Below, in pieces: positions 30,767 to 37,465 of a stretch of 37,465 nt of DNA (its first letter is position 1; each line of letters starts with the position of its first letter). The notes below the pieces were generated by a model. The model was given only the letters and a program-made list of their open reading frames with translations. It made no database searches and was not told the DNA's origin. The position numbers and the translations under genes are program-made. The DNA is from Ignavibacteriales bacterium (lineage in GTDB: Bacteria > Bacteroidota > Ignavibacteria > UBA10030 > UBA8401): positions 1-37,465 of the forward strand of contig JAPLFO010000162.1 of NCBI GenBank assembly GCA_026390635.1. The letters are read 5' to 3'.

Positions 30767-31582
30767 TTACGCCGACAGAGGATTCATCCTGAACGGGATT
30801 TCGGTCTTCCCGTATTTGATCGCAATCATTTGCGCAAGAATGCTCACCGCAATCTCATCCGGCGTATGTGAGCCGATATCAAATCCCACCGGTGCCGTCA
30901 CGGTCCGCAGTACAGATTCATCATATCCATCTGCACTGAGGCGATCGAATACCTGCCGCACTTTCTTACCGGACCCAAGCAGGCCCAGGAATTTGTATGG
31001 CCTGCCAAGACAATGGCGTACCGCCATCTCGTCGTATTTGTGTCCATGCGTCATAACGACAATAAATGTATCCTGATCGAACCGGAGCAAATCCGATGCC
31101 TGCCCGAAAGGAGCACAGACAATCTGCGCAGCGCAGGGATGACGCTGTGCATTGGCCCATTCGGGCCGGTCATCAAACACTGTCACCAGGAAGCCCGCAC
31201 GGGATGCCATTTCCGACAAGGCAATGCCGCAATGCCCTGCCCCGAATATTGTTAACGGCGAACCGGAGAACAATGGTTCCACCAGGATTTCCTGAAATCC
31301 GCCGCAGACCATGCCCGTCGGCAGTGCATCCAAGTGTTGCATTCCAAGATCGTACTTCCATCGGGCCATCACGCATGGCTTTTCCTGCAGAATGCGATCG
31401 ATCACCCGGCGTTCAATTTCGCCTCCGCCGATTGTACCGTCGATACTTCCGTCGGGAAAAACGGACATCTTCATTCCCGGCTCCACCGGTGTTGACCCTT
31501 CGACGGCTATTACCGTCGCAAGCCACACCGGCGACCGATGCTCTTCAGCATCTGCCAGACTTCTATAGAAGGTTCTGCTCAC
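30767..31582 (-). CDS. XdhC/CoxI family Moco maturation factor
   Basis: A 271-residue protein that in known cases binds Moco, protects it, and assists sulfuration and insertion into xanthine dehydrogenase or CO dehydrogenase type enzymes. The XdhC domain is N-terminal (VEGSTPVEPGMKMSVFPDG and GTIGGGEIE, about 27-57), followed by a Rossmann domain (TIFGAGHCGIALSEMA, about 109-124; FVKLxGxxGSGKK-like LGLLGSGKKVRQVF). Start is a GTG at 31582. No molybdenum hydroxylase is encoded nearby, so its client lies outside the window. First gene of the molybdenum cluster, divergent from the lactate permease. Confidence 0.92.
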   Translation of the reverse strand: MSRTFYRSLADAEEHRSPVWLATVIAVEGSTPVEPGMKMSVFPDGSIDGTIGGGEIERRVIDRILQEKPCVMARWKYDLGMQHLDALPTGMVCGGFQEILVEPLFSGSPLTIFGAGHCGIALSEMASRAGFLVTVFDDRPEWANAQRHPCAAQIVCAPFGQASDLLRFDQDTFIVVMTHGHKYDEMAVRHCLGRPYKFLGLLGSGKKVRQVFDRLSADGYDESVLRTVTAPVGFDIGSHTPDEIAVSILAQMIAIKYGKTEIPFRMNPLSA

Positions 31583-31729
31583 GCGATTTCCGGATGACTG
31601 TGAATGATCTTTCTGTAAGGTAGCAAATCCCCGACACTATTGAAAATCCACCGGGGAAATAAGTGCCGATACCTGCTTCCTGACAATTCCTCTATGAAAT
31701 GAACTCCATTCTTTCTATTATTGGTAGTG

Positions 31730-31767
31730 GTCCGGAAAGATTTTCTTGCCGGACAGGCACCTTTTTT
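31730..31767 (+). promoter_or_regulatory. Hairpin and T-run in the leader of the lactate permease gene
   Basis: GTCCGGAAAGA (31730-31740) and TCTTGCCGGAC (31744-31754) form a hairpin with 10 of 11 pairs and a 3-base loop. Seven bases later comes TTTTTT (31762-31767), and the ATG at 31792 follows. It could be an attenuator; the gap before the T-run makes it non-canonical. Confidence 0.35.
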
Positions 31768-31791
31768 CGGATCATTGTCGATACATCTCCC

Positions 31792-33408
31792 ATGTGGCTC
31801 CAACACTACACTCCTGTATGGGGAAATCTGGCTCTTTCCGCTCTGGCGGCGGCTCTGCCATTGGCTCTGGTTCTCGGCCTTTTTCTCTCCCGCCGTGTCA
31901 CAGCGCACACTGCGGCACTCATTGGACTCACAGCGACTCTTGCGATTGCCTCCGGCATTTACGGCATGCCTCTGCACCTGGTGCTTTCGGCATCGGCCTT
32001 CGGATTTCTGTATGGACTTTTCCCGATCGGCTGGATTGTCATCAGCGCGCTTTTTGTGTACGATGTGGCGGTACAGACCGGTACATTCGAGACGGTGAAA
32101 CAATCCGTCAGCACAATCACAGGCGACCGGAGAATTCAGGTTCTCCTCATTGCATTTTGTTTCGGGGCATTTATTGAAGGCGCCGCGGGTTTTGGTACAC
32201 CGGTCGCCATCTCTACGGCGATGCTGATCGGATTGGGTATTCCCGCTCTCAAAGCATCGCGGTTGACATTGCTCGGGAACACAGTTCCCGTAGCATTTGC
32301 CGCGCTCGGCACACCGGTTGTTGCGCTTGCGTCTGTCACCGGACTTTCAATTCTCAGCTTGAGCGCAACGATCGGTCGTGAACTCTTTCTCTTTGCAATC
32401 GTGATTCCATTTTTTCTTCTCTGGACGCTGGCCGGTTGGAAACAGATGCTGGAAGTCTGGCCTGCATGCCTGACCGCCGGCGGCAGTTTTGCGCTTACCC
32501 AGTTGCTCATCAGCAACATAAGCGGACCATGGATTGTGGGATTGGCAAGCGGCATCGTTTCACTGCTGTCGGTTCTCTACTTGCTGCGATTCTGGACACC
32601 GGTGCATTCACCATCGTCACCGTCACTCCATCTTTCTCTCTCAAAGCAATTGCGTGCCTGGTTGCCGTGGGCACTGTTGTCGCTCTTTGTTTTTCTTTGG
32701 GGAATTCCTCAAGTGAAAATGCTTCTTGAAACCTTCGAAGGAAAGCGCTTCGTCTCTCTGCCGATTCCGTGGCTCCATCAAGGCGTGCTGAGAAATGTTC
32801 CGCTTGTGGCCGCTCCGCGGCCGGAGAATGCACTCTTTCTATTGAACTGGCTCTCTTCAGCAGGAACTTCGTTGTTTTTTTCCGGGATCGCGAGCGGACT
32901 CCTGCTGGGCGTACGGCCGCGAACACTTCTGAAAATTTTTGCAGGCACCTTCCGACGTATCTATCGCTCGCTCCTTGCCATCGCGCTGATGCTCGCCTTT
33001 GCTTTCACCATCCGGTATGCCGGCATGGATGCAACCCTCGGTCTCGTGTTTGCGGGAACGGGAATGTTCTTTCCCTTCTTTTCGCCGCTGCTTGGATGGC
33101 TGGGTGTCGCCATCACCGGAAGCGACACGACATCCAACGTACTTTTTGGCAATATGCAGCAAGTCACAGCACAAGCGCTCGGCATTTCACCGCTGCTCGC
33201 CGCCGCATCACATAGTGCTGGAGGTGTCATCGGTAAGATGGTGTCGACACAGAGCATCGTGGTGGCCTGCGCCGCAACCAATTCGCAGGGAGAAGAAGGA
33301 CGCATTCTGCGCTCCGTACTTCTGCCCAGCATTTTGCTCGTGGTTGTTATGGGGATTTTGGTGATGCTCCTTGCATATGCAGTGCCGTGGATGATTCCTC
33401 AAAACTAG
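31792..33408 (+). CDS. lctP: L-lactate permease family transporter
   Basis: A 538-residue protein with about 12-14 membrane helices of the LctP family, which carries L- and D-lactate and glycolate with protons. Clear family blocks are FGFLYGLFPIGWIVISALFVYDVAVQ, IAFCFGAFIEGAAGFGTPVAI, NTVPVAFAALGTPVVALASVTG, GVAITGSDTTSNVLFGNMQ and SAGGVIGKMVSTQSIVVAC. I chose the ATG at 31792 because WLQHYTPVWGNLALSALAAALP aligns with the E. coli LldP start. An upstream ATG at 31699 adds residues without homology and crosses the hairpin. No regulator or lactate dehydrogenase is adjacent. Confidence 0.93.
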   Translation: MWLQHYTPVWGNLALSALAAALPLALVLGLFLSRRVTAHTAALIGLTATLAIASGIYGMPLHLVLSASAFGFLYGLFPIGWIVISALFVYDVAVQTGTFETVKQSVSTITGDRRIQVLLIAFCFGAFIEGAAGFGTPVAISTAMLIGLGIPALKASRLTLLGNTVPVAFAALGTPVVALASVTGLSILSLSATIGRELFLFAIVIPFFLLWTLAGWKQMLEVWPACLTAGGSFALTQLLISNISGPWIVGLASGIVSLLSVLYLLRFWTPVHSPSSPSLHLSLSKQLRAWLPWALLSLFVFLWGIPQVKMLLETFEGKRFVSLPIPWLHQGVLRNVPLVAAPRPENALFLLNWLSSAGTSLFFSGIASGLLLGVRPRTLLKIFAGTFRRIYRSLLAIALMLAFAFTIRYAGMDATLGLVFAGTGMFFPFFSPLLGWLGVAITGSDTTSNVLFGNMQQVTAQALGISPLLAAASHSAGGVIGKMVSTQSIVVACAATNSQGEEGRILRSVLLPSILLVVVMGILVMLLAYAVPWMIPQN

Positions 33409-33433
33409 GGGACACTGGGCACGGCCGAGGTGT

Positions 33434-33486
33434 CTGCGCAATTCCAACCTCAATGCAGGCCGCCTGCGCAGTTCATCATTCTTTTT
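33434..33486 (+). terminator. Weak terminator-like hairpin after lctP
   Basis: CTGCGCA (33434-33440) pairs with TGCGCAG (33465-33471) with a 24-base loop. A CTTTTT run follows 10 bases later (33481-33486). Spacing is loose, so confidence is low. Confidence 0.3.
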
Positions 33487-33583
33487 CACACATAATTTGG
33501 AGAGCCGCGCTTGCTTCTTTTGAAAGATCTTATGGGGTTCACAACATGCTATTTGTAACTGTCACTTTTAAGGGGGAAATAAC

Positions 33584-34126
33584 ATGCCACGGAAAAAAGA
33601 AAATGCTGTCTTATCGATGCGTATTGAAACGGTAATACGCACTATTCGGGGAGAGCGGGTGATTTTGGATACCGACCTGGCGAGGATTTTTGGTATGCCG
33701 ACGTATCGGTTGAACGAAGCAGTGAAGCGTAATCGAGCTCGTTTTCCCGATGATTTTATGTTCCAACTCAACAAAGAAGAACAGATTTCTTTGACATCGC
33801 AATTTGCGATGTCAAAAAGTATCCGCGGTGGAAGGAGAACCTTTCAATACGCGTTCACTGAGCACGGCGTGGTTATGGCCGCGAATATCCTGAATAGTTC
33901 CCGTGCCGTGCAAATGAGTATTTTTGTGGTGCGGGCATTCATCAAGATGCGCGAGGCATTGGCAACCAGCAAAGCACTTGTGGAAAAACTGCGGGACTTG
34001 GAAGAGCGGCTGACTCAGAAATTGGATACACACGAGAAAGCAATTGTGTATGTACTGGGAGAACTAAGAAGATTAATGGAGCCACCTCATATACCGGAGC
34101 CCAAGAAGCGCCCCATTGGATTTTGA
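33584..34126 (+). CDS. ORF6N domain protein
   Basis: A 180-residue protein. The N-terminal ORF6N domain (about 10-95) includes RIETVIRTIRGERVILDTDLARIFG, VKRNRARFPDDFMFQL and QYAFTEHGVVMAANILNS, followed by a helical tail likely to be a coiled coil (about 118-160). ORF6N domains are presumed DNA-binding modules spread by phages and mobile elements, but many occur as single chromosomal genes, as here. AAGGGGGA is 6 bases before the ATG. The protein ends KKRPIGF at a TTTTGA; skipping one T would extend it by 44 codons. No phage genes lie nearby. Confidence 0.88.
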   Translation: MPRKKENAVLSMRIETVIRTIRGERVILDTDLARIFGMPTYRLNEAVKRNRARFPDDFMFQLNKEEQISLTSQFAMSKSIRGGRRTFQYAFTEHGVVMAANILNSSRAVQMSIFVVRAFIKMREALATSKALVEKLRDLEERLTQKLDTHEKAIVYVLGELRRLMEPPHIPEPKKRPIGF

Positions 34127-34257
34127 CGCCAAGAAGAATGATATCATCTCCTCGACGCTGGTCGGGAACCGTGGTCCGGCCGGACTGACCATGACACTCG
34201 AGATATCCAAGGAGTCCCGCCTGAAATATCTCAGAGGGCTTTTCTTCTTGAATTGAC
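34125..34257 (+). other. Coding-like tail fragment downstream of the ORF6N gene
   Basis: In the frame shifted by one base from the ORF6N gene, 43 codons from GAC 34125 (DAKKNDIISSTLVGNRG) to the TGA at 34255-34257 have a GC-rich third position. The fragment has no start codon with a ribosome site. It may be a frameshifted C-terminal extension of ORF6N or a decayed gene end. Confidence 0.3.
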
Positions 34258-34276
34258 TCCGCAATCAAGCTATATT
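34248..34276 (+). promoter_or_regulatory. Candidate sigma70-type promoter of the S41 peptidase gene
   Basis: TTGAAT (34248-34253) and TATATT (34271-34276) are 17 bases apart, followed 54 bases later by the ATG at 34330 with GGAG in front. The match is good, but it is judged by eye and without a start-site map. Confidence 0.4.
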
Positions 34277-34329
34277 AGCGGCAGAAATCCATGCATTTCT
34301 GAGGCTCTTTCATTTCCAGCGGAGAATAG

Positions 34330-36619
34330 ATGAATCGTCCCATCAAAGTGATCCTGCTTCTTTGCTGCCTTGTTCCTATCAACGTGACGAATGCTTCCGC
34401 ACAAGAGAACTCAATTCCCGAATCTCAACAACGCCTGTCATCTCTCTGCAGGTTGTGGGGGACGCTTAAATATTTTCACCCCTATCTCGCCTATCGCAAC
34501 ATTGATTGGGACAGTGCCTTTGTGGCTGCAGTTCCACTTGTTTGTTCTGCTGCAAGCTCCAGTGAATATATGCGAGCGCTGAGGGCAATGACGGACGTAC
34601 TCGGAGATCCTGTCACACGAGTGTTCTCGGAGGGTCCGACGATGGCAAATCCATATTTCAAAAAATCATTCTATTATGAACTCTCGGCCGACAGCATTCT
34701 CATTTTCCACATTCACAACTATTCCTACCTCACGAACTCCTTTTATGCACAAAGAGTGTTCCGTGCGGCAGCAAGTCAATTACCGAAAGCCCTTGGCGTT
34801 GTATTTGATCTGCGTTCTCCGGTTCCCTTGACCAGATCAGAACATGGCTCGTTGAATGACGTATTTAGTTCCTCCGGAATGGAGAACAAACTTGCTGCCG
34901 GTCCTGTATCATCTCCGGGCGAACGACGGCGGCTCTATTCCGGATTTCCAAACAAGACCGGATCTTCCTCTGGAGGCTACTGGTCTTCTTTCGTTATGAC
35001 GGATGGACAGCCGATTGTACCTGATGGATCAGGATTCAAACATCCGGTTGTATTTGTTGTGAACCAGTTTGCCGAGATTCCCAAAATCGCTTTGGCGCTC
35101 CGGTCTTCGAACCAGGCAACGATCATTTCAGAAGGAACCGCCTCAGATGCATCAGTCGTAACCACACACAGATTCGATGCAGGCGAAGGAATCAATGTAG
35201 AATTCAGACTTGGAGAAATAGTCTCCGGCGATGGTTCGATTGGACCACAGGTACACAGAGTTCCAGCTCCCGACTCGGGATTGGGAGAAGAAGCACTGCG
35301 GGTTTCTCTTGCCATGGCCAGAGGGACAAATTTGCATGAGCCCGATACTCAGAGGACTTCAGTGGTTGCTGTAACCCCAAGAAACAATGCCTATCCTGCG
35401 ATGCGGTATCCGACAGTTACGTACCGTCTGCTCGCCGCTGCAAGGATATGGTCGGTCTTCAACCACTTCTTCCCGTACAGCCATCTCATGGAAACAACGT
35501 GGGATTCCATTCTCTCAGCCTCTCTTCCGGACTTTGTATCGGCTCGCGATTCTCTCGAATATGGGTTGGCGATCGCCAAAATGATCGCCCGTTCTCATGA
35601 TACCCATGTGCGCGCAATGAACAGTCCCCACGTATATCTTTGGGGAGTCGGTTCGCCTCCGTTTCTCGTGCAGTTTATCGAACAGAAAGCCGTCATCACT
35701 CATCTCCTCGATAGCACAAGCTCCCTGGCAGCCGGCATTCGGATTGGAGATATAGTCACAAGTGTGGATGGCGAAGATGTCGGCACGAGGCTGCGGCGTT
35801 TTACCCTATGTTTCAGCGTCAACGCCGCAATCGCTTTTGAGTTCTCTTGCCGGATTTATTATCCGTGGTCCCGATAGCAGCATTGGTACGTATGGACTGC
35901 AGGAAGCGAATGGAAAAACGAAGACGATACATGTTCTTCGAAGGGCTGGTAACAGAAGTCTGTTGAAAAGCTGGCGCTCTGGGGAGATCTTCAAAGTATT
36001 GCCGGGAAACATAGGGTATGTAGATCTTGAACGGTTGTCCGTAAGTCTCGTTGATAGTATGTTTTCAGCCTTTAGGAATACAAAGGCCATCATTTTTGAC
36101 GACAGAGGATATCCGATGGGCACGGCGTGGCAAATAGCTCCGCGACTATCGGAGCAGTCAGAGCCTATAGCGGCTTTGTTCTCCCGGCCCGTGGTAGCAT
36201 ATCCGGGCGGACGAAGCGGGCAACGTGCCGAGCAGACGGAAGTCTATTCTTTCAAGCAGTCAATTCCCGCGACAGACAAATGGCGCTTTAAGGGTTCTAC
36301 CGTGTTGTTAATCGATGAACGAGCCATCAGTCAAGCAGAACACACCGGGCTCTTTCTCAAGGCTGCAACTGCTATTACTTTTGTCGGGAGCGGTACGACC
36401 GGAGCAAACGGAGATGTGACTGAGTTTATTCTTCCCGGCGGAATCACTGTTCGGATGACCGGGCAGAATGTCCGATTTCCTGATGGAAGGCAACTGCAGC
36501 GTATCGGCCTTATTCCCGACATTGAAGTCCGGCCAACCATCAGAGGTTTTCTTGCCGGTCGCGACGAAATTCTTGAGAAAGCAATCGCCTACTTGAATAA
36601 GAAGCTCTCAAAGAAATAG
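34330..36619 (+). pseudogene. S41 family peptidase gene with one frameshift
   Basis: Read with one correction the gene encodes about 762 residues: signal peptide (first 24, MNRPIKVILLLCCLVPINVTNASA), an N-terminal domain starting LWGTLKYFHPYL, a second copy-like start VFNHFFPYSHLMETTWDS, a PDZ-like segment (AAGIRIGDIVTSVDGEDV) and an S41 catalytic domain. The presumed catalytic serine is in RAISQAEHTGLFLK (about residue 658), followed by GSGTTGANGDVT. The first frame stops at 35877; the second continues PYVSASTPQSLL from about 35803 to 36619. The break lies at a run of four T (35799-35802); three T would restore the frame. GGAG precedes the ATG. Either the gene is broken or one base is an assembly error. 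Confidence 0.85.
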
Positions 36620-36644
36620 TTGCCCGGTGAGCATATCTTCGGGC
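36620..36644 (+). terminator. Hairpin after the S41 peptidase gene
   Basis: TGCCCG (36620-36625) and CGGGCA (36639-36644) form a 6-bp stem with a 13-base loop directly after the stop codon. No T-run follows, so a terminator role is uncertain. Confidence 0.3.
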
Positions 36645-36733
36645 ATCAGCAAATCCTGCGTCGTTGACTCCTTTGAGATTGTGAAAATCCAACGACATAG
36701 AATACGACAATATCATACCGGACGGACAAATTG

Positions 36734-37156
36734 ATGGAATCTTCTCCGCTTACTGATAAAAACATCTTCCCCTCGCAGGAAGTCATCTTCTCCCATATCG
36801 GAAAATCCAAGGCACTCTGGCTTTCCTTTTTTGAACAAATGCATAAAGATCATCCGGATTTTGCCGAAGAATGGAGATACTACAACGACGGCAAACGCTG
36901 GCTCATGAAAATGACAAGGAAAAAGAAAACTGTGTTTTGGCTCTCCATTATTCCAAAAGGGTTTAGAATTACTTTTTACTTCAATGAGAAAGCAAAAGGA
37001 AGAATTCTGGAGAGCCCGATTCCAGATGAATTGAAGGATCAATACATCAACGGGAAACTGTACAAAAAAATCCGGGGCCTGACAGTTCATTGTGGGAAGA
37101 AGAGCGACCTCGCCTCAGCGGCGGCCCTGATCGAGATCAAGATCGCATTGAAATAA
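36734..37156 (+). CDS. DUF3788 family protein
   Basis: A 140-residue cytoplasmic protein. The block SHIGKSKALWLSFFEQ followed by AEEWRYYNDGKRWLMKM and KKKTVFWLSIIPKGFRITFYF matches the DUF3788 family, which is widespread in Bacteroidota and Firmicutes and has no known function. The usual closing region IRGLTVHCGKKSDLASAAALIEIK is intact. A TTG three bases upstream could serve as start; the ATG at 36734 is preferred. The ribosome site is weak (GGACGGA). It is downstream of the S41 gene on the same strand, 114 bases after it, with no evident functional link. Confidence 0.88.
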   Translation: MESSPLTDKNIFPSQEVIFSHIGKSKALWLSFFEQMHKDHPDFAEEWRYYNDGKRWLMKMTRKKKTVFWLSIIPKGFRITFYFNEKAKGRILESPIPDELKDQYINGKLYKKIRGLTVHCGKKSDLASAAALIEIKIALK

Positions 37157-37275
37157 GGTCCGCTGGAAATACAAGCAAGAAGATTTGTCTCAGAAAGCAC
37201 GTAGAAAAAGAAGAATCTCGCCATACGATGGTATCACGGCCTATGATTTCACATCCTGTGCACTGAGGTGTAATT

Positions 37276-37465
37276 GTGAACAGATCTGCTATTCTCCTGA
37301 TCGTTCTGTTTTGCGCTGCAGCACTTTACTCTAATCTGCTCGCCCAATGGACGCGGCAGAACAGCGGCACCACACAAACACTCACCGATGTGGTGATGCT
37401 CGATTCCGTAACTGCCGTCGTCTCGGGAAGAAATCGTTCCGTGCTGCGCACGACAAACTCCGGCA
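37276..37465 (+). CDS. Secreted Ycf48/BNR-like beta-propeller protein (5' part only)
   Basis: A GTG at 37276, with GAGGTG 5 bases upstream, opens a frame running off the right edge (63 codons). The first 24 or so residues form a signal peptide (NRSAILLIVLFCAAALYSNLLA). The mature part begins QWTRQNSGTTQTLTDVVM and continues SVTAVVSGRNRSVLRTTNSG. This W-x-x-Q-x-S-G-T, D-V-x-x-x-D and V-x-x-x-G-x-x-x-x-x-x-R-T-T-x-x-G pattern is typical of Ycf48-like and BNR-type propeller repeats of secreted proteins in Ignavibacteria and Bacteroidota. A C-terminal type IX secretion signal cannot be checked here. Confidence 0.7.
   Translation, partial: MNRSAILLIVLFCAAALYSNLLAQWTRQNSGTTQTLTDVVMLDSVTAVVSGRNRSVLRTTNSG

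Noticed and set aside
31579-32103. A 174-codon minus-strand open frame overlapping the start of lctP
   Set aside because: It lies antisense to conserved LctP helices and its protein is charge-rich without a domain.
33584-34126. Prophage or phage defence island around the ORF6N gene
   Set aside because: No integrase, structural, lysis or defence genes flank it; ORF6N genes often stand alone.
34174-34185. Perfect 12-base palindrome GTCCGG-CCGGAC
   Set aside because: Short, GC-rich and inside a coding-like stretch; no link to a promoter, so chance is likely.

Overview
The window looks like an ordinary chromosomal stretch of a mid-GC, Gram-negative bacterium, most likely from the Bacteroidota/Chlorobiota (FCB) side, for example an Ignavibacteria-like lineage. 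This is inference. It rests on a TolC/HlyD-type envelope, several start codons without a Shine-Dalgarno site, family content typical of that group (a HEAT-repeat protein with a small membrane partner, a stand-alone GroES-like protein, DUF3788, ORF6N, a beta-propeller-like secreted protein) and many short dispersed palindromic repeats between genes. No rRNA, tRNA, CRISPR array, integrase or complete insertion sequence was seen.

Layout. 1-1203 (-) is the N-terminal 401 residues of a DUF4032 kinase-like protein. 1501-3035 (-) holds uppP and a DedA-family gene, a lipid-carrier recycling pair. tmk is at 3319 (+). A long minus-strand series follows from 12003 down to 3945: AI-2E-type membrane protein, a 46-residue membrane protein overlapping a HEAT-repeat protein, a GroES-like protein, a hybrid histidine kinase with two receiver domains, a ten-repeat TPR protein, a PEBP-family protein and a secreted M14 metallocarboxypeptidase. 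A class V PLP enzyme lies at 12270 (+). Next come proB-proA-ybaK (-), two membrane methyltransferase-like proteins (+), a second YbaK-type deacylase (+) and a GNAT enzyme (-).

20862-25196 (-) is a MacA/MacB/TolC-like efflux operon. It has a second-permease remnant lying between two copies of a palindromic repeat, and no ATP-binding subunit in the window. A near-perfect 23-bp palindrome sits 34 bp before its first gene. 25510-31582 (-) is a molybdenum cluster: xdhC, moaA, moaC, MOSC, moeA, mobA and a MOT1-type transporter. The right end (+) has a lactate permease, an ORF6N protein, an S41 peptidase gene broken by one frameshift, a DUF3788 protein and the start of a secreted protein.

No wholly new system was found. 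The points most worth a second look are the efflux operon that seems to have lost its ATPase, the operator-like palindrome in front of it, the uppP-dedA pair, tRNA-editing genes beside proline synthesis, the repeat families bracketing genes, and two possible frameshifts, both in runs of four T.
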